A stretch of 36,449 nt of DNA. Source: Schleiferilactobacillus harbinensis DSM 16991. Lineage in GTDB: Bacteria; Bacillota; Bacilli; Lactobacillales; Lactobacillaceae. The DNA lies in contig NZ_AUEH01000032.1 of NCBI RefSeq assembly GCF_000425885.1, positions 1 to 36,449 of the forward strand, written 5' to 3'. This document shows, one piece after another, positions 1 through 7,208 of this stretch (positions are counted from its first letter, which is position 1; each line of letters begins with the position of its first letter). Below the pieces are notes generated by a model. That model was not told where the DNA came from and did no database searches. It saw only the letters and a list, made by a program, of their open reading frames with translations. The translations under genes and the position numbers were made by a program.

Positions 1-1
1 G

Positions 2-211
2 GGTGATGTTTTCCAGGTCTACGATCATTCACTTCTTTACGACGAAGAAAGCGATTCGATTGTCGACCTTGTATTTGTTGTAACGCCGACCCGCACAAGG
101 TTCCAAATCTACACAGAAAATGTGATAGCCAAGGCCAAGCGCATCTCTATGGGAACGTATGAGATGGCACTAAATCGGTATCCAACTATTCCAGAAGGAC
201 CATTTGATTAG
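2..211 (+). CDS. C-terminal end of an unidentified protein (partial)
   Basis: An open frame runs in from the left edge and stops at TAG 209-211, giving 69 residues with no start inside the window. The peptide is soluble and mixed in charge (it begins GDVFQVYDHSLLYDEE and ends YPTIPEGPFD). I do not recognise the family. No membrane segment or cysteine motif is visible. Continuous coding-like codon use with no internal stop, followed by a spacer with a small hairpin, supports a real gene end. It could also be a chance open frame, since only the tail is seen. Confidence 0.5.
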   Translation, partial: GDVFQVYDHSLLYDEESDSIVDLVFVVTPTRTRFQIYTENVIAKAKRISMGTYEMALNRYPTIPEGPFD

Positions 212-231
212 GAAAGTTCTTGGATCAAAAA

Positions 232-253
232 TGGCAGCCCCTGCGGACTGCCA
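232..253 (+). terminator. Weak hairpin after the partial gene
   Basis: TGGCAG at 232-237 can pair with CTGCCA at 248-253, about 20 bases after the stop of the left-edge gene. There is no clear T-run behind it, so it is at best a weak terminator. The rest of 254-476 holds only another short palindrome (CCCC 272-275 / GGGG 281-284) and no convincing gene. Confidence 0.25.
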
Positions 254-494
254 AAATCAGTAACTAATTCGCCCCTAATTGGGGAACAACACGAGAACGA
301 CCTTTTAATATTTGAGCTGTCCACTTGACGGGGCACCGCCCCCAGGGACCTGTGTTTTATTTTGCCTGGATTTCTCTACCTATGCTTGATACAAAACACT
401 TGGCAGGATTACCTTTAGTATGAGTTGATAACTCGCTCAGTAACAGCTCTCAAAGGTACGCCCAAACGTCACCTTTAAGGAGGTTGTCCGGCCA

Positions 495-845
495 TTGAAA
501 ATTACCAGAATGATCAGCTGTATCTTCGTTGACGTTATTGCCATCGGCTTTTTACCAAGCAGCACGCCGCTGCAATTCGTAATCAGTTTTATTTACGTGT
601 TCTTGATTCCAGTGGGTATCCTGACCATGTTTGACTTGCATAACGTACTTAATGGGGTGAACAAGCATAACATGTGGCGCGTCATCGTTATCATTGTCCT
701 AATGTTGCCAATGCTAGCCAAGACACTCGCTTGGCAGAACAGTATCCTATCAATTACAGTGAATGTCCTCATGGCGTTAGCAATCATGCTTGGCGCAATT
801 TGTCTCGGCGTTTACGGTATTAAGTTCACACCGCCGGCATCATAA
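495..845 (+). CDS. Small hypothetical membrane protein
   Basis: 116 residues. The start is TTG at 495, chosen because AAGGAGG at 477-483 lies 11 bases upstream; the first in-frame ATG comes five codons later. The protein is largely hydrophobic, with about three or four predicted membrane segments (roughly residues 8-20, 26-46, 60-78 and 84-108) joined by a short charged loop (HNVLNGVNKHNMWR). I recognise no family or active-site motif. It is followed by a good terminator and faces the convergent rgg-type gene. The stretch from 1 to about 850 is AT-richer than the rest of the window, which may point to acquired DNA. The function is unknown. Confidence 0.6.
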   Translation: MKITRMISCIFVDVIAIGFLPSSTPLQFVISFIYVFLIPVGILTMFDLHNVLNGVNKHNMWRVIVIIVLMLPMLAKTLAWQNSILSITVNVLMALAIMLGAICLGVYGIKFTPPAS

Positions 846-869
846 GTAGTCGCCCGCCACAACAAAGGG

Positions 870-902
870 CCAACTTCAACAATGGGAAGTTGGTTCTTTT
901 TC
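870..902 (+). terminator. Rho-independent terminator
   Basis: CCAACTTC at 870-877 pairs with GAAGTTGG at 886-893 around an 8-base loop, followed by TTCTTTTT. It ends the small membrane-protein gene, about 25 bases after its stop. Confidence 0.8.
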
Positions 903-949
903 GTGATTTGGTAATGCGCGGTGAGTCAAAGTACAAGCCGTTTTTCTGA

Positions 950-1894
950 TCATCCCATCCCACCGCTCAGTAAAATATAGCCAGCCGTGGGGTCCTGGAG
1001 AATATTCTCCAGCTTGGTCGTCCAGTTTTGCTCACTCTGCTGATCGTGCAACACATGGAAAATAGCAATTGCACTGCGGCAGATGCGTTCCCCAGCGGCC
1101 ACATGACCCTGGGCAATCATTAGCCAGCCGGAGAAAAACATGGTTTGCACTTGGCCGGTCAAAGTACCGTCACTCTTCTGAGACTGTAGCATCGTCAACA
1201 CTTCTCCGGCGCGGGGCAGGTCGTGCAGAGCTAACAATACGGTAAAATCTGATGCCAGCAGCCAATATTGCAACGGGCCGAACTCCTTGCTGATACCCAA
1301 CCGCTGGGATTTACGATAGCCAGTACGCAGCATCTGCAAGTTATCAGCCGGCGCATAGAACATACTGGACCCGATAAACAGCTCGATTTCAAATACACCC
1401 CAATCATCCACATTCAACAGATAGTGCCGTAATATATCGATGCTATGTGTATCGGGGGTATGCTTCAAAAATCCGTACATAGCACAATAATAAGCCAACA
1501 TCAACAGATTGTATTGGGTGGCATTTTCTTGGAAAGCAGCCGCTCGTTTGGCAATCACCGGCAAAATATCCGCAACGGTCTGCGTGCTGTATTCGGACTG
1601 ATGCAGAAAGTCGTGATCAAACGGCAGGTCGCGATCCGCCATTACTCCGTGAATGGCTTCCCGCGGCGTCTTTTGCGCCGCCGCGAGGGCAAAATCGTAT
1701 TCAAAGAAAAACTCCTTACACGTCACGTGGATGGCGGCCAGCAGCGGCGCTAATTTAGCCAAAGTGATATCACTCAAGCCCCGTTCAAACCGGGAAATTG
1801 TCGCAATGCTAATGCCGGTATCCCGGACTACGTTTTGCAAGGTAATATTCTTATTCTTACGCAAACGCTGATAAATACTGCCATACGTCACCAT
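950..1894 (-). CDS. Rgg/GadR/MutR-family transcriptional regulator
   Basis: 314 residues. The N-terminus (about residues 5-65) is an XRE-type helix-turn-helix, with the recognition region around TGISIATISRFERG. The remaining 240 or so residues are helical and leucine-rich, as in the TPR-like sensor domain of Rgg proteins, which bind short peptide pheromones. Length and domain order match the family. The start codon lies at 1894. The gene is divergent from an ABC exporter with 105 bases between the start codons, and that spacer contains a TTTAC-N6-GTAAA inverted repeat. Rgg proteins often control a neighbouring transporter, so the exporter is the likely target (inference). No SHP-like pheromone gene is visible beside it. 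Confidence 0.85.
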   Translation of the reverse strand: MVTYGSIYQRLRKNKNITLQNVVRDTGISIATISRFERGLSDITLAKLAPLLAAIHVTCKEFFFEYDFALAAAQKTPREAIHGVMADRDLPFDHDFLHQSEYSTQTVADILPVIAKRAAAFQENATQYNLLMLAYYCAMYGFLKHTPDTHSIDILRHYLLNVDDWGVFEIELFIGSSMFYAPADNLQMLRTGYRKSQRLGISKEFGPLQYWLLASDFTVLLALHDLPRAGEVLTMLQSQKSDGTLTGQVQTMFFSGWLMIAQGHVAAGERICRSAIAIFHVLHDQQSEQNWTTKLENILQDPTAGYILLSGGMG

Positions 1895-1918
1895 GCAACC
1901 GCCATCCCCTCAATTTGG

Positions 1919-1934
1919 TTTACTTATCCGTAAA
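1919..1934. promoter_or_regulatory. Candidate operator between rgg and the ABC exporter
   Basis: A perfect 5-bp inverted repeat with a 6-base spacer, TTTAC (1919-1923) and GTAAA (1930-1934), sits 25 bases upstream of the rgg start and 65 bases upstream of the exporter start. Position and symmetry suit a dimeric regulator binding site. No clear -35/-10 pair with standard spacing was found beside it, so assignment to the Rgg protein is inference. Confidence 0.35.
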
Positions 1935-1999
1935 TTTGCTCCATCCTAGCACTGCCCCCCGGCGATAATCAAGACAGTTACACAACGGAGGCGATGTTA

Positions 2000-2956
2000 A
2001 TGTTATTATCTGCTGCTCATCTCAAAAAAACATATCATACGGCCCACGCGGTTTCTTTTACCGCCGTGTCTGATGTTTCATTCGATGTCGCCGCCGGGCA
2101 CATCGTGGGGTTTCTGGGTCCAAATGGAGCGGGCAAAACCACCACGATCAAGATGCTGCTAGGCCTCATTACCCCCACTCAGGGGACGATTCAAATCAAT
2201 GGTCAACAACCACTGCAGGCGCTGTGTTCAGTCGGCGCGGTACTGGAAGGCATCCGCAATCTTTATTGGCGGTTGTCACCGGCTGAAAATTTTGATTATT
2301 GGGGCGGTCTGCGCGGTATCCCCCACCAAACGGCCCGTCAGCGCGGCTTGGCCAATCTGGCCCGGTTTGGTCTGTCAGCGAAGGCCAACCAGCCCGTCCG
2401 CGAGTTAAGCCGCGGCATGCAGCAGATCGTCGCGATTTGTTGTGCCCTGATCCATCAGCCCAAGCTATTGTTGCCGGACGAACCGACGCTCGGACTGGAC
2501 CTGCCAGCGGTCGAAAAGATTCAGACAATCATCCGCCAACTCGTTGCTGAGACGCAGTTAGGGGTGCTGCTGACCACCCACGATATGGGCGTGGCCCAGG
2601 CGCTAGCCGATGACTTACTGATGATTGATCGGGGAAAAATTGCATTTCGTGGGCGCACTGCCAGTGCCCTGGCTGGATTTTCGCCAGAAACCTATGCCTT
2701 GGCATTCACAACACCGCCCAGTCCAGCGGTGATCAGTCAGCTCACCGCTCTGGGCACCCTCAGTCAACCGGCGGCAACCACGCTATTGATTACGTTGCCA
2801 AATCCCGCCTATCTGTCACAGCTGCTCGGCGTGCTGAGCCGGTTGCCGCTCACCGCCATCACTAAAAAACAGGCTGACCTGGCCGCACTCTTTAAACACG
2901 TCCTGGCTAGCCCCAAGAAAGAAGGTGAAGACCATGCGTATCGCCCTGCAAAGTGA
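2000..2956 (+). CDS. ABC exporter ATP-binding protein
   Basis: 318 residues with the start at ATG 2000, because GGAGG at 1987-1991 stands 8 bases before it; the in-frame ATG at 1994 is only 2 bases away from that site. The motifs are in order: Walker A GPNGAGKTT (about residue 40), a variant signature LSRGMQQ, Walker B LLLPDEPTLGLD and switch histidine TTHD. The LS(K/R)GMQQ signature and a C-terminal extension of about 90 residues are typical of CcmA/DrrA-type exporters of drugs, peptides or lipids. It works as a dimer with the permease encoded immediately downstream, whose start overlaps this gene's end. The substrate is not readable from the sequence. Confidence 0.9.
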   Translation: MLLSAAHLKKTYHTAHAVSFTAVSDVSFDVAAGHIVGFLGPNGAGKTTTIKMLLGLITPTQGTIQINGQQPLQALCSVGAVLEGIRNLYWRLSPAENFDYWGGLRGIPHQTARQRGLANLARFGLSAKANQPVRELSRGMQQIVAICCALIHQPKLLLPDEPTLGLDLPAVEKIQTIIRQLVAETQLGVLLTTHDMGVAQALADDLLMIDRGKIAFRGRTASALAGFSPETYALAFTTPPSPAVISQLTALGTLSQPAATTLLITLPNPAYLSQLLGVLSRLPLTAITKKQADLAALFKHVLASPKKEGEDHAYRPAK

Positions 2957-3710
2957 ATTGCGGCGCACCCTGCTCCTCATGCGGCGGTATCCCACCGAAA
3001 CCGCCGCCCAGATCATTCTCGCCGTCGTCAGTTTCTACGCGCTTGCCCTGGGCGGCCGGTTCATGGCTGGCGGCACCCTGCTGGGGACCCGGATGACGGA
3101 CTTAATTATCGGTTACGTACTCTGGATGCTGGTTCTCAATACCGTGGGTGACATGGGTTTCGGTATCGCCGAAGAGGCTGAAAACGGCACACTGGAACAG
3201 CTTTTCCTATCACCATTAGGACCTCTGCGGCTGTTTATGATGCGCGCCGTCATCACGCTTGGCACGTCTCTGGTTTTTATCATCTGCGTGCTGATTGGTA
3301 TTCTGCTGCTGACAGGCATTCGTTTACGCCTGGAATTGGTCCAATTAATCCCCTTTAGTTTAGCTTTGCTCGTGGCGCTAGCGTTAGGTCTGCTGGTCGC
3401 CAGTTTGGCGATTGTATTTAAACGAGTATCCCAAGCCCTATCGATCATCCAATTCGGCTTCGTGTTCCTGCTCATGATTCCTTTCGATACCGGCGGCCCC
3501 TTGCTGGCCTTTGTTGGTCACTTTGTACCATTGGTGCCAATGTTTTCGCTGCTGCGCCAGATGCTGCACCATCCTGCTGGCTTTGCTGGCGGCGGCTTAC
3601 TTCTGTTTTGGAGTATGGTGAATACACTGGTGTGGCTGCTGGTCGGTCTTATTACATTTCAGCAGGCTACCAATGCGGCGCGTCATCACGGGACGATTGG
3701 GCATTATTGA
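2934..3710 (+). CDS. ABC-2 type transporter permease
   Basis: 258 residues. I start it at ATG 2934, with GAAAGAAGG ending at 2925 as binding site; an in-frame GTG at 2925 lies inside that site. The protein has about six hydrophobic segments (from residue 20 to 255) with an amphipathic, charged N-terminus, as in ABC-2/DrrB permeases. The segment GFGIAEEAENGTLEQLFLSP (about residues 75-95) resembles the family's conserved EERE.GTLE coupling region. Its first 23 bases overlap the ATPase gene, so translation is probably coupled. It forms the membrane channel of the exporter likely controlled by the divergent Rgg protein. Confidence 0.88.
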   Translation: MRIALQSELRRTLLLMRRYPTETAAQIILAVVSFYALALGGRFMAGGTLLGTRMTDLIIGYVLWMLVLNTVGDMGFGIAEEAENGTLEQLFLSPLGPLRLFMMRAVITLGTSLVFIICVLIGILLLTGIRLRLELVQLIPFSLALLVALALGLLVASLAIVFKRVSQALSIIQFGFVFLLMIPFDTGGPLLAFVGHFVPLVPMFSLLRQMLHHPAGFAGGGLLLFWSMVNTLVWLLVGLITFQQATNAARHHGTIGHY

Positions 3711-3732
3711 GGTTCTCAGAGTCCGAAAACGG

Positions 3733-3762
3733 TTGCTTAAATAAATTGAAATTCGATATAAT
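3733..3762 (+). promoter_or_regulatory. Promoter of the repeat-domain gene pair
   Basis: A perfect -10 box TATAAT at 3757-3762 is preceded by TTGCTT at 3733-3738 with an 18-base spacer. It lies 38 bases upstream of the ATG at 3801 and directly after the exporter permease stop, so the repeat genes probably have their own transcript. Confidence 0.55.
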
Positions 3763-3800
3763 CACAGAAACTGTAATCTCTAGAAATGAGGCGAGTTTCC

Positions 3801-4307
3801 ATGGCCCACCAGCAGCAGATCGTTTGGCACGACATCACGTTCCATTATGATGACCGGGCGATCCCTTTATTACGGCCCGATGATCAAGAATTATTATTTG
3901 CCAATCGGGAACGGGACGAAGTGATCGTCTATTTTCAACTTAGTAAAAGCGGTCAAGTGCTGGCCTATCCTAAGTACGGCGGCAATCTTACATTTGTGAC
4001 CATGCACGAATTCCGGGTCGGTCTCAATCTGGACAGTGTCCTCGATATGCCTGCCGCCACACCGCCAACCTATCAACGCATGTCGTTCCATCAGTACACG
4101 ATCATCTATGATCAGCGGGCCACACCCTTCATCCAGGCAGCTGGCGATGATTTAGTATTTGTGACCCGCCTGCGTGACGAAATCAATGCGCATCTTCAAG
4201 TTGACCACAATGGTCAGCTCAGCGTGTCGCCCGGTTATGGTGTCCGATTTGTGTTCACCAGCGCTGGCGAAATGACCGTGGCCCTGACGTTGGATGACTC
4301 ATTGTAA
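3801..4307 (+). CDS. Unrecognised protein with two copies of a ~75-residue repeat domain
   Basis: 168 residues starting at ATG 3801. This start has GAGG at 3788-3791 and begins MAHQQ, parallel to MAYHQ in the next gene; the longer in-frame start at 3786 lacks a site. Two repeats are visible, at residues 7-80 and 93-168. Shared features are F/W-H near the start, Y-D followed by P-(L/F), a (D/E)LLF-type strand, a central Asp, G followed by hydrophobics, a P-x-YG turn, F-x-F and a final Glu before alternating hydrophobics. The pattern suggests small beta-rich domains. There is no signal peptide or membrane segment, so it is probably cytoplasmic. I know no family with this pattern. It forms an apparent operon with the paralogue 14 bases downstream. 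Confidence 0.75.
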   Translation: MAHQQQIVWHDITFHYDDRAIPLLRPDDQELLFANRERDEVIVYFQLSKSGQVLAYPKYGGNLTFVTMHEFRVGLNLDSVLDMPAATPPTYQRMSFHQYTIIYDQRATPFIQAAGDDLVFVTRLRDEINAHLQVDHNGQLSVSPGYGVRFVFTSAGEMTVALTLDDSL

Positions 4308-4321
4308 AAGGGGGCAAAGCT

Positions 4322-4825
4322 TTGGCTTATCACCAAGTTCTCTTCCAGGATCTGCTGATCCATTATCCCGACCAAGCCACTCCGTTCATGACACCGGCCA
4401 GGGATGAACTTCTATTTGCCAGTCCGCATAAGGACGACCTTTACGGAACTGTACGCGTGGCTTCTGACGGATTCGTTTTTGCCGTGCCGAAATACGGTGG
4501 TGTGTTTTCCTTTCTGACACCGCGAGAACTCCAGTTGGATATCAGCTTTCCAGTTAACCCGTTTGTGCTCAGCAATCCGCCAGCCAATGCGGCTCTACTT
4601 TTCCACGGTATTACTGTCAATTACGATCATCAACTCATTCCCTTTCATCGCGCTGATGACAACGAATTGCTCTTCATCGATGGCACCTATGACATGATTG
4701 CGGCCTACATCCGCATCAATCCAGACGGCAGCGTGCTCACTTTTCCTAACGGCGGCGCGCGCTTTGCCTATGTCAACGATCACGAGATCACAGTGCTTGC
4801 TACCACTGATGATCCCGCCGACTAG
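4322..4825 (+). CDS. Paralogue of the preceding two-repeat protein
   Basis: 167 residues with TTG start at 4322; AAGGGGG at 4308-4314 is 7 bases upstream, and the deduced N-terminus MAYHQVLFQDL aligns with the upstream protein. Two further copies of the same domain occupy about residues 6-80 and 91-165. The first is closest to repeat 1 of the neighbour (both have the string PKYGG after a hydrophobic strand). The second has PNGGARF in that position. The two genes therefore look like a tandem duplication of an already duplicated domain. No catalytic motif stands out, although the Asp, Glu and aromatic positions are kept in all four copies. Function unknown. Confidence 0.75.
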   Translation: MAYHQVLFQDLLIHYPDQATPFMTPARDELLFASPHKDDLYGTVRVASDGFVFAVPKYGGVFSFLTPRELQLDISFPVNPFVLSNPPANAALLFHGITVNYDHQLIPFHRADDNELLFIDGTYDMIAAYIRINPDGSVLTFPNGGARFAYVNDHEITVLATTDDPAD

Positions 4826-4911
4826 CCGGCAACCCCAAAATAATCCTGAAGAAACCTCTTCCATTCTCGTCCCACATATGCCATGATAATGCGCAAAGAA
4901 GGTGATTCTCT

Positions 4912-5127
4912 ATGGATAAGCAACAATATGTCTGTCCCAAATGCGCCAACGAAACCTACGAAGCTGATCAGTTTCAAGCCACCGGCGGCAACTTTGCTAA
5001 GATCTTCGATGTTCAGAACAAGAAGTTCGTGACCATCAGCTGTACCCGGTGCGGGTATACGGAGTTGTATCGGGCGACGTCCAGCGAAGGCTGGAACGTG
5101 CTGGATTTCTTACTGGGCGGCGGGTAG
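4912..5127 (+). CDS. Zinc-ribbon protein (predicted nucleic-acid-binding)
   Basis: 71 residues, start ATG 4912 with AGAAGGTGAT just upstream. Two knuckles, CPKC (residues 8-11) and CTRC-GYTELY (about residues 44-53), form a four-cysteine zinc ribbon. The length and the ending GWNVLDFLLGGG match small bacterial proteins described as predicted nucleic-acid-binding Zn-ribbon proteins (COG3478 type). The exact function of that family is not established. It stands 86 bases after the repeat-domain pair and may or may not share their transcript. A strong bidirectional terminator follows. Confidence 0.8.
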   Translation: MDKQQYVCPKCANETYEADQFQATGGNFAKIFDVQNKKFVTISCTRCGYTELYRATSSEGWNVLDFLLGGG

Positions 5128-5129
5128 TC

Positions 5130-5170
5130 AAAAATGCGTCCTGGCCAATTGAATGGTCGGACGCATTTTT
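5130..5170. terminator. Bidirectional rho-independent terminator
   Basis: AAAAATGCGTCC at 5130-5141 is exactly complementary to GGACGCATTTTT at 5159-5170, with A and T runs at both ends. It separates the rightward zinc-ribbon gene from the leftward HAD gene and can serve both. Confidence 0.9.
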
Positions 5171-5172
5171 AA

Positions 5173-5979
5173 CTACCTTGTTTTTGCTAAGACATGCTGC
5201 TCAATGTAGGCCAGCACGCCACTAGCGGTATTAGCCGGGGCCACGGCGTCGGCCGCCCGCCGGATCGCCACCGCCGCGTTCGCCATGGCCACCGAATGGC
5301 CAACATAACGGAACATGGACAGGTCGTTAGCCCCATCGCCAAACGCCCACATTTCTGCCGGCGCAATGGCCAAACGCTGGCTGAGCTGATGCAGTGCCCA
5401 GGCCTTGTCCAGGCCTGGTTGAATCAAATCGATGATTCCCGTCCCGCTGGCGGTGGGGACCGCTAACCCAGCCAGTGATTGGCGCAAAGGTTCGGTTAGT
5501 TTGTCCATCGCCTGGGGATCGCCGATCATATCGAATTTCACAATATCCTGAGTATACGGGGCCAGGTCTGGTACGGCCGTCACATGGGGATAGTAGCCGC
5601 GCATGTTCGCCGCAAATTGCGGGTCGGCGTCCTGCCGAATCCAAACGGTCTCAATCCCGCAGACCGCCACCTGGGCAGCGGGATAAGCCGTCATGATCTG
5701 CAGCATTTTAGTCACTGTCTCTGGCGCAAACGTAGCCGCGGTTAGCGGTTCGCCGTGGAGCTGAATCTCCGCACCGTTTTGGCCGATAAAATCAACGTTT
5801 GGAAAATCAGCAAACAGCCGCTGCATCTTAATCGTCTGATTGCCGCTGGCCGCGACGAACCGGATGCCGCGTTCTTGCAACTGCGTGTAGACCTGTTGAA
5901 ACCGATCATGATCAAACGTGCTGTGGTCATCCAAAAAGGTGCCGTCCATATCGGCGGCAATCAAACGTACAGGTGTCAT
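5173..5979 (-). CDS. Cof-type HAD-IIB family phosphatase
   Basis: 268 residues, ATG start with GGAGGGCACG upstream. HAD motif I is D10-M-D12-G-T, where D10 is the phosphate-accepting nucleophile and D12 the acid/base. Motif II is in the VAASGNQ segment near residue 45. Motif IV is GDGANDLSM near residue 215. The large insert between motifs II and III is the C2B cap typical of Cof/YidA-type enzymes, which dephosphorylate sugar phosphates, FMN or similar metabolites; the substrate cannot be read from the sequence. It is monocistronic and ends at the shared terminator. Confidence 0.9.
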   Translation of the reverse strand: MTPVRLIAADMDGTFLDDHSTFDHDRFQQVYTQLQERGIRFVAASGNQTIKMQRLFADFPNVDFIGQNGAEIQLHGEPLTAATFAPETVTKMLQIMTAYPAAQVAVCGIETVWIRQDADPQFAANMRGYYPHVTAVPDLAPYTQDIVKFDMIGDPQAMDKLTEPLRQSLAGLAVPTASGTGIIDLIQPGLDKAWALHQLSQRLAIAPAEMWAFGDGANDLSMFRYVGHSVAMANAAVAIRRAADAVAPANTASGVLAYIEQHVLAKTR

Positions 5980-6066
5980 CGTGCCCTCCAGTATTCGTGA
6001 ATATTCTTACATTGTACCATGGCTGACCACGATTTTTTTACCTGAATTGCAATCAATCGGTCAGAC

Positions 6067-6285
6067 TCAACCCGTGTTCAGCCCAATTGATACAATCAGG
6101 ACACACAGCATGACAATGCCGATAAAGATGATCGAAAGAATCAATAAAATTACCGTTTTTGCCATTTTTGATAAGCCCGCTGATTTGAGGATAATCACAA
6201 ACAGCACGATCACCAAAAGCAAAATTACGAGCGGCACAATCAAGAACGGTCCTTTTACTTTGATCAAGTTCATAATGAAGTCCAT
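6067..6285 (-). CDS. Small two-helix membrane protein
   Basis: 72 residues from ATG 6285, preceded by GAGG 8 bases upstream; an in-frame GTG three codons earlier is less well placed. Two very hydrophobic helices (about residues 14-36 and 43-68) are separated by a short basic loop, KSAGLSKMAK. I do not recognise a family. A good promoter lies 67 bases upstream on the same strand, which supports expression. It could be a small stress or regulatory membrane peptide, but nothing in the sequence fixes a function. Confidence 0.6.
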   Translation of the reverse strand: MDFIMNLIKVKGPFLIVPLVILLLVIVLFVIILKSAGLSKMAKTVILLILSIIFIGIVMLCVLIVSIGLNTG

Positions 6286-6351
6286 TATCGTCACCTCGTC
6301 GATGGTCTGCGGGAATTACCGATAAAAGCAGCTGAGAAAGTAACCGATTTA

Positions 6352-6380
6352 ATTTTAGCACCAAGCATTCTATTTCACAA
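6352..6380 (-). promoter_or_regulatory. Promoter of the small membrane-protein gene
   Basis: On the minus strand TTGTGA (6380-6375) and TAAAAT (6357-6352) are separated by exactly 17 bases. The -10 box ends about 66 bases before the ATG at 6285. Confidence 0.6.
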
Positions 6381-6498
6381 TGTTATTGAATTACCGTCAC
6401 CAAACCGGATAATGGTCTAGTCCATCTTCTAACTTTTGCATCACTAGTTAAGCTTACATTTTAATCAAGCTGTCCACCGCTCTTTTTCTTCCAATACT

Positions 6499-6507
6499 TG
6501 CTATAAT
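6499..6507 (+). promoter_or_regulatory. Extended -10 promoter before the fbp remnant
   Basis: TG-C-TATAAT at 6499-6507 is a consensus extended -10 element lying 33 bases before the ATG of the broken fbp gene. No good -35 box is present 17 bases upstream, which is usual for extended -10 promoters. The promoter seems to have survived the decay of its gene. Confidence 0.55.
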
Positions 6508-6539
6508 GAGCACATCACTAACAAAGGTCGTGCAACCCC

Positions 6540-6969
6540 ATGCAAGAATTGGAAAAATCCCTACTGCGGGAAAAATACCCCACAAAAGAAGCCGTCACCA
6601 CCGAAATCATCAACTTGGAAGCCATTCTCAACCTGCCTAAGAGCACCGAAGCCTTTATGAGCGACATCCCGGTCGCCCATTCTGGCAGATGGCAAAATGC
6701 TGATCATTGACGGCGGCTTTGCCCGGGCCTATCAGCCCACTACGGGGATTGGCGGTTACACGCTGCTGTATAACTCGTATGGTTTGCAACTGGTGACGTT
6801 GCAGCCCTTTACGACGCGGGCTAAAGCAATAGCCGAATTGAGCGATATTGTAACTACCAAGCGCATCGTGGAGCAGGCGATTGCCCGCAAGACCGTGGCG
6901 GAGACAGATGTGGGGACGAAGTTGAAGGCCCAGGTGGCGCAGCTGTTGGAGTTGTTGAAGGGGGAGTGA
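6540..6969 (+). pseudogene. fbp: Remnant of class III fructose-1,6-bisphosphatase with a large internal deletion
   Basis: From ATG 6540 the first 43 or so codons read like the N-terminus of the Firmicutes class III enzyme ([15 protein letters not shown] followed by an MSD motif). The frame then ends at TGA 6708-6710. From about 6680, in another frame, the extreme C-terminus of the same family appears ([15 protein letters not shown], then GYTLLYNSYGLQLV), running to the stop at 6969. The family is usually about 640 residues, so roughly 500 residues, including the metal-binding catalytic core, are missing, and the two ends are out of frame. An ATG at 6697 opens the C-terminal piece (90 residues) but it cannot be an active enzyme. 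The extended -10 promoter upstream is intact. Confidence 0.88.
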
Positions 6970-6996
6970 GCGGCTACTCCTCCTAAACGGGCTCCA

Positions 6997-7093
6997 GCGG
7001 CCAGAAGCTAGACAAACGTAAGGCAGGGGCGCATAAAACCCGGTTTTAGGTTTTATGCGCCCCTGCCTTACGCCGACGCTTCTGAGCGGCCGC
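6997..7093. repeat. Long imperfect palindrome in the fbp-remnant downstream region
   Basis: A perfect 23-bp inverted repeat (7017-7039 with 7050-7072, loop 7040-7049) is flanked by a second pair of arms, GCGGCC-AGAAGC (6997-7008) with GCTTCT (7078-7083) and GGCCGC (7088-7093). No T-run follows on either strand, so it is not a standard terminator. It starts 28 bases after the fbp remnant stop. It could be a dispersed palindromic element or a transcript-stabilising structure. Confidence 0.7.
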
Positions 7094-7208
7094 TTCCGCC
7101 CTCTTCTCTCTCCAAGCATATTTCTTCCATTCCCCGCCTCACCCTTCTAAAATAAACTTGATTCCGGTAATAGCGGATACATTTTCAAAAATATTGGGGG
7201 TATTTTCA

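Noticed and set aside
6053-6364. 103-codon minus-strand frame overlapping the small two-helix membrane protein
   Set aside because: It lacks a ribosome site and domain pattern. The alternative frame gives a convincing two-helix protein with promoter and Shine-Dalgarno.
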